The notes below the pieces were generated by a model. The model had not been told where the DNA came from. It did no database searches and saw only the letters and a list, made by a program, of their open reading frames with translations. A stretch of 35,654 bases of DNA from contig JAUWUS010000014.1 in NCBI GenBank assembly GCA_030617815.1, positions 1-35,654 on the forward strand. The letters run 5' to 3'. Position numbers and translations under genes: made by a program. This document shows, piece by piece, positions 1-7,148 of the stretch; position 1 is the first letter of the stretch; every line of letters begins with the position of its first letter. This stretch comes from Gammaproteobacteria bacterium. Lineage in GTDB: Bacteria; Pseudomonadota; Gammaproteobacteria; UBA6429; Thiohalophilaceae.

Positions 1-350
1 ACCGGACAGTGTGCAGCTACACTGGCAAGGGCATTACGGGTGCAATCATCATCACATTCTGCATTTGGCAGATTGACGGTGACATTGATATTGGTAAATC
101 GAGTAGGATGATCAGCGGTATCATAATCGACTGTTACCTGAAGGCCTGTATCATCCAGCCCATGAGTATCACAGAAATGAGCGACTAACACTCCAACACA
201 TGAACCTATTGACGCCATAAATATCTGGGGAGGCATTGGACCACGATCTTTTCCACCCCATGATTCTGGACCCTCAATGACAAGTTTGTGTTTTCCCATT
301 TCGGTTTCAAATAACATACCACCTTTGTGTTGTGTAATTATTTGTCCCAT
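1..350 (-). CDS. OsmC family protein, partial (C-terminus beyond window)
   Basis: Translating the minus strand from the ATG at 350 gives 116 residues that stay open to the window edge. The start has a good ribosome site (AGGAG, about 5 bases upstream). The N-terminal beta region, the GSC motif with Cys51 at the head of a helix and a second Cys115 near the cut end (AAHCP) fit the OsmC/Ohr fold, whose two cysteines reduce hydroperoxides in characterised members. Peroxidase activity is inferred from the cysteine pair; the substrate cannot be told. It is the last visible gene of a minus-strand run (glutaredoxin, ppnP, sixA, this gene), 50 bases after sixA, and a thiol peroxidase would suit a glutaredoxin neighbour. 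Confidence 0.85.
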   Translation of the reverse strand, partial: MGQIITQHKGGMLFETEMGKHKLVIEGPESWGGKDRGPMPPQIFMASIGSCVGVLVAHFCDTHGLDDTGLQVTVDYDTADHPTRFTNINVTVNLPNAECDDDCTRNALASVAAHCP

Positions 351-400
351 TATGTGCTCCTGTTAATATAATTATATTAAATATAGCAGATATAAAATCA

Positions 401-862
401 CTAAAGTTGTGATGGAGAACTTGACCATTTAATATTCCAGCTGGAATCATTATCTTTTTCCAGACAGACAACTGTCCCGGTTTCAAAACTAATACCTGAT
501 GTATATACATCCTGCTTTGTGAGTAAAGTTATTAAGTCTGGAACAAAAGGGAGATGGCTGGTAACAAGGGTGTCTTCATTCCAGTCATTAATTTCTGTAA
601 TTAACAAACCAGGATCATCATTCGGTGTGATATTTCCAAGCAAAGTTGGTTTAATATTCGGTGAAACAATCTGCGTGATAATCTCAGCTGTTTGTTGCGC
701 ACGTTTTCTGTCACTGTGATAAGCATGGTTATATGTTAAATTTTGTTGTTGCAGGTGTTTAGCCAGCTGTTTTATTTTTAATTTCCCACTGTCTGTTAAT
801 CCACGTTGGGGATCTTTATCTGAAGATAGTGCTTCACCGTGGCGCATAAGATAAAGTTTCAT
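401..862 (-). CDS. sixA: Phosphohistidine phosphatase SixA
   Basis: The 153-residue protein begins with the phosphoglycerate-mutase-like signature RHG at residues 7-9, whose His8 would be the phospho-accepting residue; a second conserved histidine is His103 in TSHLP. Size and layout match the small single-domain SixA proteins (E. coli SixA is about 160 residues). In E. coli SixA removes phosphate from histidine phosphocarrier domains (ArcB, PTSNtr NPr). It acts in the cytoplasm; no signal peptide is visible. It lies 15 bases after ppnP on the same strand, so co-transcription is likely. Family assignment is firm; the physiological partner here is unknown. Confidence 0.9.
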   Translation of the reverse strand: MKLYLMRHGEALSSDKDPQRGLTDSGKLKIKQLAKHLQQQNLTYNHAYHSDRKRAQQTAEIITQIVSPNIKPTLLGNITPNDDPGLLITEINDWNEDTLVTSHLPFVPDLITLLTKQDVYTSGISFETGTVVCLEKDNDSSWNIKWSSSPSQL

Positions 863-877
863 GATTTTTAGTTTATC

Positions 878-1159
878 CTATTCATAGGTACATAGATAAG
901 CTGTAGCAATTCCAACTTTTAATTGAAATTTTTGATTTGCTGCAACAATAAAGTGTTCACCTTTATTATAAGTATGCCAGTCATTTGCATCAGGCAGCTT
1001 TACTGTTAAAGCACCGGAAACGATAGTTATCGTTTCTTTTTTTGCAGTATCGAATTCATATTCACCTGTTTCCATAACGCCAACAGTGGCGGGCAAGGTG
1101 TTTGTTTGAAAAGCAATTGATTTTACTTTTCCGTCAAAATATTCATTTGTCTCTAACAT
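878..1159 (-). CDS. ppnP: Pyrimidine/purine nucleoside phosphorylase PpnP
   Basis: A 93-residue protein with the full length and pattern of the PpnP (formerly YaiE, DUF1255) family: the opening [13 protein letters not shown], the ATVGVM segment, GEYEF, then a small cupin barrel ending in YLCTYE. Characterised PpnP splits several purine and pyrimidine nucleosides with phosphate to base plus ribose-1-phosphate. It is cytoplasmic. It sits between the glutaredoxin gene (14-base gap) and sixA (15-base gap), so it is probably the second gene of that operon; the link to redox functions is not obvious from known roles. Confidence 0.92.
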   Translation of the reverse strand: MLETNEYFDGKVKSIAFQTNTLPATVGVMETGEYEFDTAKKETITIVSGALTVKLPDANDWHTYNKGEHFIVAANQKFQLKVGIATAYLCTYE

Positions 1160-1173
1160 ATTTATTCCTGTTT

Positions 1174-1431
1174 TTAATTATTCATGAGCTCATCAAGCTC
1201 ATCTTCCATATGCATTTCTGTGAGCTCGGTAAATCCGCCAATCCATTTTCCATCTATGGTGATTTGCGGAACCATGCGGGCATGATTTGTCACTTCGAGC
1301 ATTTCTTTTAATTGATCGCGGTCAAGATCAATTCTGGCCTCATCATAATCAATATTCCATTTTTTTAATAATTTCTTGGTTTGTTCGCAAATTGGACAAA
1401 CGCCGGTACTGTATATTTTTACTCGATTCAT
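1174..1431 (-). CDS. Glutaredoxin (dithiol, CPIC active site)
   Basis: An 85-residue single-domain protein with the glutaredoxin active site CPIC at residues 12-15, the cis-proline motif as MVP (residues 53-55, usually TVP) and the glutathione-site glycines in the IGGFTEL stretch near 64-70. Length and order match GrxC-type dithiol glutaredoxins that reduce protein disulfides and glutathione mixed disulfides in the cytoplasm. CPIC instead of the usual CPYC is a modest variation. It is the first gene of the minus-strand run, so the promoter should lie in 1432-1711, which it shares with the divergent DsbA-family gene. Confidence 0.9.
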   Translation of the reverse strand: MNRVKIYSTGVCPICEQTKKLLKKWNIDYDEARIDLDRDQLKEMLEVTNHARMVPQITIDGKWIGGFTELTEMHMEDELDELMNN

Positions 1432-1480
1432 GATTTTAAATAGTGCCTAGGATGTATTTATATGTAATGCAAATTATACA

Positions 1481-1507
1481 TTTAATATGTAAAATTTACA
1501 TATTAAA
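1481..1507. promoter_or_regulatory. 27-bp AT-rich perfect palindrome, candidate operator
   Basis: Arms of 13 bases, TTTAATATGTAAA and TTTACATATTAAA, flank a single A. The site lies 50 bases upstream of the glutaredoxin start within the divergent intergenic region. A perfect AT-rich dyad here fits a regulator-binding site. It is not followed by a T-run pointing away from a gene end, so it does not look like a terminator. The cognate regulator is unknown. Confidence 0.45.
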
Positions 1508-1525
1508 ATCAATAAGCCCTGAATT

Positions 1526-1572
1526 CTCTCGGCAACTGCTCCTGCGTTGCCCTACCTTCTGCGTCCATGCAG
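1526..1572. repeat. Two-hairpin dispersed repeat, copy 1 (47 nt)
   Basis: This stretch matches 18584-18630. Hairpin 1 has stem GGCAAC (1531-1536) and GTTGCC (1546-1551) around the nine-base loop TGCTCCTGC. Hairpin 2 has stem CTGC (1559-1562) and GCAG (1569-1572) around GTCCAT. The other copy has the same first loop and nearly the same second loop, but compensated stem bases (GACAAC/GTTGTC and GGGC/GCCC). It may be a REP-like mobile repeat or a structured RNA; orientation and function are unknown. Confidence 0.65.
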
Positions 1573-1626
1573 TCGTGTGGTTTATTTTTTTGAGTTAAAA
1601 AGAAAAATTGTAGCTGCAAGCTCATC

Positions 1627-1641
1627 TCATAAGGCTTATGA
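1627..1641. promoter_or_regulatory. 15-bp perfect palindrome upstream of DsbA-family gene
   Basis: TCATAAG, a central G and CTTATGA form a perfect dyad 70 bases upstream of the ATG at 1712. Its position suits an operator or activator site of the plus-strand gene. It differs in sequence from the 27-bp palindrome in the same gap. There is no direct evidence of binding. Confidence 0.3.
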
Positions 1642-1711
1642 TTAGATTAATCATTTATTATCACTATGTTTATAGATAATCGTCAGTAACGTTAAGTACA
1701 TATAAAAAATT

Positions 1712-2332
1712 ATGAAAGCCATTCTCTATTATGTCCATGATCCAATGTGTAGCTGGTGCTGGGGATTTTCCAGAACACTTAATGAGTTACTTGCCTCTTT
1801 ACCTGATGAGATTGAGGTTCGTCGTCTTTTAGGTGGTTTGGCACCTGATACTGATTCTCCAATGCCAGTCAGTATGCAACAGCATATAAAAAACAACTGG
1901 ACACGTATAGAGGACACGATACCCGGTATAAAGTTTAACTTTGATTTCTGGACGAAGAATAGTCCACGTCGTTCGACTTATCCTGCCTGTCGCGCAGTGA
2001 TTGCCGCTCGCCAGCAAGGTGAAAAGTATGACATTTTAATGACCCGCGAAATACAAAAAGCCTATTACCAGCATGCCCTTAATCCTTCAGATAATATTGT
2101 TCTAACTGAACTGGCAAGCAACTTGAATTTGTTGCCTGAAGAATTTAAAAAAGATTTAAACTCGGATGAAACACATGAAAAATTAATAGAGGAAATAAAT
2201 ATGGCCAGAGAAATTTATGCAGACAGCTTTCCTAATCTTGTATTAAAAGTTGAAAGTGAATTTTTCTCAATCCCTGTTGATTACAATAACAGTAAAATAA
2301 TGCTTGAGGGGATTAACAACAAATTAATCTAA
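1712..2332 (+). CDS. DsbA-family (FrnE-like) thiol-disulfide oxidoreductase, cytoplasmic
   Basis: A 206-residue thioredoxin-fold protein whose active site CSWC lies at residues 13-16 after a first beta strand, within DPMCSWCWGFS. This is the pattern of the FrnE/2-hydroxychromene-2-carboxylate-isomerase side of the DsbA family. There is no signal peptide, so it should act in the cytoplasm, unlike periplasmic DsbA. The central part (about 60-160) is the helical insertion. Its substrate is unknown; a role in thiol repair is inferred from the redox gene set across the intergenic region. No clear Shine-Dalgarno sequence precedes the ATG. The last 9 bases overlap, tail to tail, the end of the acyltransferase gene on the other strand. 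Confidence 0.8.
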   Translation: MKAILYYVHDPMCSWCWGFSRTLNELLASLPDEIEVRRLLGGLAPDTDSPMPVSMQQHIKNNWTRIEDTIPGIKFNFDFWTKNSPRRSTYPACRAVIAARQQGEKYDILMTREIQKAYYQHALNPSDNIVLTELASNLNLLPEEFKKDLNSDETHEKLIEEINMAREIYADSFPNLVLKVESEFFSIPVDYNNSKIMLEGINNKLI

Positions 2333-3073
2333 ATAACGTTTCTGCCACTCAAGAAATTTATTCAGGACATATTCTGAATATTCTTTTTTATCCTTAAAAT
2401 CGTCAGGCTTAATCGCATCATAGACATAATAATTGGCCCGATTATTCCGGCTGGTCATAAAGTGCCAGAATTTTTCGATCAAAATTTGCGGGTCACGCCA
2501 TTCAAATCGATCTTGCGCTTCATAATGTAAAAATACAGGCAAGATTGGGATACCTGTTCTAATAGATATATCAAAAGCACCGTATTGAAAAGTTTCAAAT
2601 ATACGTCGTCCTTTACAACCACCTTCAGGAAAAATAACGATATTCTCACCTTGTTCCAGTTTTTCAATAATTTGATCAACCACAGCATTGCGAGATTCTT
2701 TGCTATCACGTTTAACAAAAAGCGTTCCTGCAGCTTCACTGATTTTCCCCAGTAAAAACCATTTCCTCACGCCCATTTTGGCAAGCGGGTGAACATCAAA
2801 TAAAGCAGGGACACCAATATCTTCAAAAGCAGAAGGGTGGTTAGCAACTAAAATATATTGTTTTGGTAGTGGGTTTATATTTTTTTCATGGAGTCTTAAA
2901 TCTACTCCGAGTGCGCGAGTAAAAAATCGGCACCAGATATAAAATAATTTTGAATAGAAGGATTTAATGAGTACATGTGGTAACCATGCCAGGGCATATA
3001 GAAAAAGTGTGAACAGGCTGAGCTCAATCCAGCACCAGAATAACCATAAGCTTCGTCCAAAAAAATGTAACAT
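2324..3073 (-). CDS. PlsC-like 1-acyl-glycerol-3-phosphate acyltransferase
   Basis: A 249-residue protein with hydrophobic N-terminal segments (about 8-38) and the acyltransferase blocks in order: NHPSAFED at 78-85, the GTLFVKRD block near 116-123, and FPEGG at 148-152. This matches the PlsC/LPLAT family, which moves an acyl group from acyl-ACP or acyl-CoA to a lysolipid at the inner membrane. The first block is slightly off: counting from His79, the usual HX4D aspartate is Glu84, with Asp85 next to it. It starts 2 bases after the metA stop, so it is probably translated from the same mRNA. The exact acceptor cannot be read. Confidence 0.85.
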   Translation of the reverse strand: MLHFFGRSLWLFWCWIELSLFTLFLYALAWLPHVLIKSFYSKLFYIWCRFFTRALGVDLRLHEKNINPLPKQYILVANHPSAFEDIGVPALFDVHPLAKMGVRKWFLLGKISEAAGTLFVKRDSKESRNAVVDQIIEKLEQGENIVIFPEGGCKGRRIFETFQYGAFDISIRTGIPILPVFLHYEAQDRFEWRDPQILIEKFWHFMTSRNNRANYYVYDAIKPDDFKDKKEYSEYVLNKFLEWQKRYLD

Positions 3074-3075
3074 GA

Positions 3076-4140
3076 TTATAAACTTAACGGGTTCTTCGGA
3101 TCGATGCCGTCCTGAAATGGTTTTTTACGATCGATATTCGTTAATTGGTAAACTTTACCAATCCAGTTATTAAGGATTGCTTCAGCGGTATCATGCCAGG
3201 TGTTATCAAGTTTATCGCTTATCAATTTTTCAGGAAACTCAGGTATTCCCTGTTTAGTTTGTTTAGCTCTAATGATTTGATTCTGATATTCATTTAATGA
3301 CGCTTGCGCCTGTAATGAAAAATAATTTTCGGGAAAAATCGGGTAGTCATCACGCTCATTATTAATAAAGCGTTTTACTTCGCGTTTATATTCTTTTAAT
3401 AAACTAATAATGTCATATTCAGGATGTCCCTGTAAAAACACTAAACGAAATTGATCTTCACTCACCGCAAGATGAACGTCAGCCTCGGTGCTACTTGCTA
3501 ACACCGGTAAACCTGCCTCTGCAAATTGCTCTTGATCAATTTGGTTATAACGTGAGTGCGGCACATCAAAACGGGTATTAACGCCATTAACTAGAGGGTG
3601 ACTACGATTTGTTACACCATGAGAGTAAACCCCCCAGCGTTTAAATCCCAGCGGTCGTCTTTTTTGCTGATAACGAAATTCCAGGACAGCATGAGTCGCT
3701 AGGCATGAGCAAAGTGTTGAGGTAACATTTTCGTAGGCCCAGTCAATGACTTCAATCAGCGGTTGCCAAAAGGGCTCTGCTGAAAGTTCAGGGCCGGTTA
3801 CATTTGCACCAGTTATAATGAGCGCATCAAGTCCTTGTTCCTTTATTTGCTCAAAGGACTCATAAAATTTTTCAACATGCGCTTGTCCTTTTTCGTTACG
3901 CGGTAACTCTTTCAGGGTAAAGGGATGCATGTAAAATTGTGCAATAGAATTACTTTCACCGACTAAACGAAAAAATTGACGTTCGGTTGCAGATAACGCA
4001 GCATCAGGCATCATATTCAGTAAACCGATATGCAGTTCACGAATATCCTGATGTACCGCATTATCCCGGTTTAAAACCGTTTCGCCTTCCTGTTTCAGGC
4101 GATCAAACGTGGGTAGTGATGAGTTAGCAACTAATGGCAT
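3076..4140 (-). CDS. metA: Homoserine O-acyltransferase MetA (HTS family)
   Basis: The first step of methionine synthesis, acylating homoserine. The 354-residue protein aligns by eye with E. coli MetA (309 residues): TSTL then Cys146 as the nucleophile, PHSRY near 194-198, and QGHPEYD with His239 and Glu241 completing the catalytic set. The extra length is mainly an insertion at about 284-310 before a conserved C-terminal stretch (NNWIGKVYQLT). The position that separates succinyl- from acetyl-users (Gly or Glu in TGAPxG/E) is Thr115 here, so the acyl donor is open. The gene lies 10 bases after a P-loop ATPase gene and 2 bases before the acyltransferase. No SAM-responsive leader was recognised. 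Confidence 0.9.
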   Translation of the reverse strand: MPLVANSSLPTFDRLKQEGETVLNRDNAVHQDIRELHIGLLNMMPDAALSATERQFFRLVGESNSIAQFYMHPFTLKELPRNEKGQAHVEKFYESFEQIKEQGLDALIITGANVTGPELSAEPFWQPLIEVIDWAYENVTSTLCSCLATHAVLEFRYQQKRRPLGFKRWGVYSHGVTNRSHPLVNGVNTRFDVPHSRYNQIDQEQFAEAGLPVLASSTEADVHLAVSEDQFRLVFLQGHPEYDIISLLKEYKREVKRFINNERDDYPIFPENYFSLQAQASLNEYQNQIIRAKQTKQGIPEFPEKLISDKLDNTWHDTAEAILNNWIGKVYQLTNIDRKKPFQDGIDPKNPLSL

Positions 4141-4150
4141 TATTTAATCT

Positions 4151-4996
4151 CTATTCTTGTTTTTTTATAGCTTTTTCAATTAAGTTCATTAATTCTTTTT
4201 CATTCTTCACTTTTGATAATTCATCAGTGGTAATGGTATAACCGTATTTTTCTGCAATCGCATCATAACGCGGTATGCGTGAATAAAATAATTTTGGAAA
4301 TACCCAGCGAACAAATTCATCGGGATCAATCATCGCAATGTATTCCAGACTATTTTCTTTCATATAAACCGCAAGCTGCTCATCCAGGAAGGCTTCACGA
4401 TAATACAACGGCTTAGGATCAGATTCTGCACGTTGAATTAATGCCTGTTCATTTTTTTCAGTCGCTTTGATGTACAAAAGCAAAGTATGTTCTGCAAGAA
4501 TTCCCAGTGTTTCGTCATCATCGAGTTCACATACACTACCGCCAGCATCATTTATGAAATTTTTATAGTCATAAAGTTCCTGCGCTTTGTGAATAAATCG
4601 AGGGACATCACGCATAGTGGCAATTTCTGCCTGACGATGAAGTTCCTGCCGATGTTTAAACTCGTCTAACGGTAAGCCACCTTTTTCCGGATCGCCCAAT
4701 TTGCCTAGAAAACTCGACACAGGTTGTAGATTATTCACGCTGATATTATTTTGTATATATATAGAATCAGAGCGCAGTAAATCTCTCAGGAAAGGAACCT
4801 GCATGGCCTGTTTCTTAATATTATCCAGAATAGGTTCATCAAGATAATGTGTACCAATACGGTAGTCACCAGAAAAATGAAACCATTCACTGTTTGGCAG
4901 CATATTTGACAGGCGAGTTTTCCCCACACCCGACATACCCAGCAGGGTGATGCTTTTATGTTGCCAGTTTCTAAATTCTTTTACAGTCAGTTTCAC
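4151..4996 (-). CDS. P-loop ATPase of unknown function, next to metA
   Basis: A 281-residue protein starting at a GTG, with AGGGA upstream. A Walker A motif GMSGVGKT at residues 20-27 follows a short beta strand (SITLLG), as in kinases of the shikimate/adenylate type. A plausible second acidic strand is less clear. The rest is charged and helical; no membrane segment or DNA-binding motif is visible. It is the first gene of the set ATPase, metA, acyltransferase, with a 10-base gap to metA, so it likely serves methionine metabolism or is merely co-regulated. I do not recognise a characterised homologue; nucleotide binding is the only supported activity. Confidence 0.7.
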   Translation of the reverse strand: MKLTVKEFRNWQHKSITLLGMSGVGKTRLSNMLPNSEWFHFSGDYRIGTHYLDEPILDNIKKQAMQVPFLRDLLRSDSIYIQNNISVNNLQPVSSFLGKLGDPEKGGLPLDEFKHRQELHRQAEIATMRDVPRFIHKAQELYDYKNFINDAGGSVCELDDDETLGILAEHTLLLYIKATEKNEQALIQRAESDPKPLYYREAFLDEQLAVYMKENSLEYIAMIDPDEFVRWVFPKLFYSRIPRYDAIAEKYGYTITTDELSKVKNEKELMNLIEKAIKKQE

Positions 4997-5126
4997 GTGA
5001 TAATCCCTGTAACTATCTAATATTTTTACCTATTGTAAGGCAGTTTTATCTGTTTGTCCGTATCTATGTGTATAAAGAATGTCCCCTGTGGTTTAATGTT
5101 TGAAATTTCTTAAATAAGGTTCAAGC

Positions 5127-6341
5127 ATGAAAATAGGTACACCACTCTCGGCAACAGCAAAACGCGTTATGTTATTAGGCTCAGGTGAGCTGGGTAAAGA
5201 AGTCATTATTGCATTACAGCGGTTAGGCGTAGAAGTGATCGCGGTTGATCGTTATGACAATGCACCCGGTCATCAAGTTGCGCACCGTGCTTACACCATT
5301 AATATGGCGGACGGGAACGCATTACTTGAACTGGTGAAAAAAGAGCAACCACATCTTATCGTGCCGGAAATTGAAGCACTTGATACCGACATGTTAGCTG
5401 AAATAGAAAAACAAGGTTTGGCTGAAGTTATTCCAAAAGCCCGCGCGGCACAATTGACCATGAATCGCGAAGGCATACGTTGTCTTGCCGCAGAAGAATT
5501 AGGCCTGCCTACATCAAAATATGCCTTTGCCGAAAGTCAGGAAGAAATAAAGCAAGCCATTGAAAATGGAGTAGGTTATCCCTGCATCGTTAAACCGGTA
5601 ATGTCTTCTTCAGGCAAAGGTCAATCAACCATTAAAAATGAAGCCGATATTAAAACCGCCTGGGATTATGCAAAGAGCGGAGGCCGGGTTGATCGCGGTC
5701 GGGTGATTGTTGAAGAAATGATTAAGTTCGATTATGAAATTACTCTTTTAACTGTTCGAGCTTTAAATGGAACGGGTGAAAATGGGCAAAGCGAAATTGA
5801 AACACATTTTTGTGAACCCATCGGGCACATTCAGGTAGACGGTGATTATGTTGAAAGCTGGCAACCACAAGCTATGAGCGAGATAGCAAAACAAAAATCA
5901 CAAGATATTGCTAAAGCGGTGACCAGTAATTTAGGTGGACGTGGTTTATTCGGTGTAGAACTTTTTATTAAAGGTGATGATGTCTGGTTCAGCGAAGTCA
6001 GCCCGCGTCCACATGATACTGGTATGGTGACCATGGCGACGCAGTATCAAAATGAATTTGAACTCCATGCTCGAGCAATTTTAGGTTTACCCGTTTCAAC
6101 CGCGTTACGTGAACCCGGCGCAAGTGCGGTTATTTATGGTCAAATGGATGAAAAGGGCATTGCCTTTGAAGGAATAGAAAAGGCCTTAGCCATACCACAA
6201 ACCGATATTCGATTATTTGGTAAACCTGAAGCCTTTAAAAAACGCCGTATGGGTGTAGCATTAGCGTATGGGAATGATGTTGATGATGCTAGAAAACGGG
6301 CTAAAGAAGCGGCGGGTATAGTTAAAACTGTAGTCGAATAA
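5127..6341 (+). CDS. purT: Formate-dependent phosphoribosylglycinamide formyltransferase PurT
   Basis: A 404-residue ATP-grasp enzyme, close to the E. coli PurT length (392). It makes formyl-GAR from GAR, formate and ATP, the folate-independent route for the third step of purine synthesis. Visible marks are the N-terminal [10 protein letters not shown] loop, the [18 protein letters not shown]-binding strand and loop near 150-165, [11 protein letters not shown], and the metal-binding stretch FGVELF to [12 protein letters not shown]. It is transcribed divergently from the ATPase/metA set across 130 bases. A weak ribosome site (AAGG) precedes the ATG. No PurR-type operator was recognised. Confidence 0.95.
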   Translation: MKIGTPLSATAKRVMLLGSGELGKEVIIALQRLGVEVIAVDRYDNAPGHQVAHRAYTINMADGNALLELVKKEQPHLIVPEIEALDTDMLAEIEKQGLAEVIPKARAAQLTMNREGIRCLAAEELGLPTSKYAFAESQEEIKQAIENGVGYPCIVKPVMSSSGKGQSTIKNEADIKTAWDYAKSGGRVDRGRVIVEEMIKFDYEITLLTVRALNGTGENGQSEIETHFCEPIGHIQVDGDYVESWQPQAMSEIAKQKSQDIAKAVTSNLGGRGLFGVELFIKGDDVWFSEVSPRPHDTGMVTMATQYQNEFELHARAILGLPVSTALREPGASAVIYGQMDEKGIAFEGIEKALAIPQTDIRLFGKPEAFKKRRMGVALAYGNDVDDARKRAKEAAGIVKTVVE

Positions 6342-6427
6342 GTTACTATATTTTAACGGCAGCTAGCGACCCTTAGCAGCCTTTAAATAAGAATCACTTC
6401 AATGTCTGCTATTCTGCAAATAGTAGG

Positions 6428-6448
6428 TGTTAATACAAAGTATTAACA
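6428..6448. repeat. 9-bp perfect inverted repeat between purT and the TetR gene
   Basis: TGTTAATAC and GTATTAACA are separated by AAA. It lies 87 bases past the purT stop and 98 bases before the TetR gene start. The stem is AT-rich and lacks a following T-run, so a terminator is weakly supported. A second regulator site for the downstream genes is possible, but its sequence differs from the operator at 6519-6534. Confidence 0.3.
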
Positions 6449-6486
6449 TTCATTTTCTTCACATATCACTAAATTTCATTATTAAT

Positions 6487-6515
6487 TTGACTCAGGCTAA
6501 TTTAACTACTAAATT
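6487..6515 (+). promoter_or_regulatory. Candidate sigma-70 promoter of the TetR-RND block
   Basis: TTGACT (6487-6492) and TAAATT (6510-6515) are separated by 17 bases. The expected transcription start falls near 6521-6523, inside the palindrome at 6519-6534, the geometry of a self-repressed promoter. This is a by-eye match, not a scored prediction. Confidence 0.45.
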
Positions 6516-6518
6516 TAC

Positions 6519-6534
6519 CTTAACGAACGTTAAG
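6519..6534. promoter_or_regulatory. Candidate TetR-family operator
   Basis: CTTAACG and CGTTAAG flank a central AA, a perfect 7+2+7 dyad ending 11 bases before the TetR-family start codon and covering the predicted transcription start. TetR-family regulators typically bind such dyads in their own promoters, so this is the likely autorepression site controlling the RND pump and perhaps the whole block. No Shine-Dalgarno sequence is visible between it and the ATG. Confidence 0.55.
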
Positions 6535-6545
6535 TAAGCGTACAG

Positions 6546-7148
6546 ATGAAGACAAAAACTAAACAAATTCCTGTGGAAACGGCTCAATTTATCCTCGATA
6601 AAGCAATTCCATTGTTTGCTCGCTCTGGTTATTCAGGCGTTTCTATGAGAGATATAGCTAAAGAGGTTGGTATTAGTGGTGCTGCGCTGTATCACCATTA
6701 TCCAGATAAAAAAAATCTTTATATTGCTGCGATGACCCACGCATTCGCAGATAATGCATCGGCTGTTGAGTTCTCTTTAAATACCCACGGTTCACCTGCA
6801 GAACGCCTTGAACGATTTATATTTGATTTTACAAAACAGATGTCCAGCGATCCTGATTTTCGAGCGTTACTTCAACGTGAATTACTTGATGGAGATGATG
6901 AACGTCTGAAATTACTGGCTGACCAAGCGTTTGTTGCCCCCTTTACGGCTTTACGCGAACTGGCTACAGAGCTGGCGCCTGATTGTGATGCACATCTTAC
7001 GGCCATTTCCATGGCGGGTTTAATTTTGTTTCATTTCGATGTTGAACCCATTCGGCGTTATCTACCGGGTTGTTTAAAGAAACATAATGACCCTCAAGTA
7101 ATAGCAAAACATATCACAAAAATACTAATGGGAGCATTTAGTAAATGA
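6546..7148 (+). CDS. TetR/AcrR family transcriptional regulator
   Basis: A 200-residue protein with the TetR N-terminal helix-turn-helix at about residues 15-60: AIPLFARSGYSGVSMRDIAK, then VGISGAALYHHYPDKKNLY. The C-terminal ligand domain is helical and not assigned to a subfamily; it probably binds a pump substrate. Its stop overlaps the start of the RND adaptor gene in ATGA, so the regulator and pump are translated from one message. With the dyad at 6519-6534 in its own promoter, the simplest model is a local repressor released by a toxic compound. Confidence 0.88.
   Translation: MKTKTKQIPVETAQFILDKAIPLFARSGYSGVSMRDIAKEVGISGAALYHHYPDKKNLYIAAMTHAFADNASAVEFSLNTHGSPAERLERFIFDFTKQMSSDPDFRALLQRELLDGDDERLKLLADQAFVAPFTALRELATELAPDCDAHLTAISMAGLILFHFDVEPIRRYLPGCLKKHNDPQVIAKHITKILMGAFSK

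Noticed and set aside
6428-6448. Inverted repeat as the purT terminator
   Set aside because: The stem is AT-rich and weak, there is no T-run directly after it, and it lies 87 bases from the stop.
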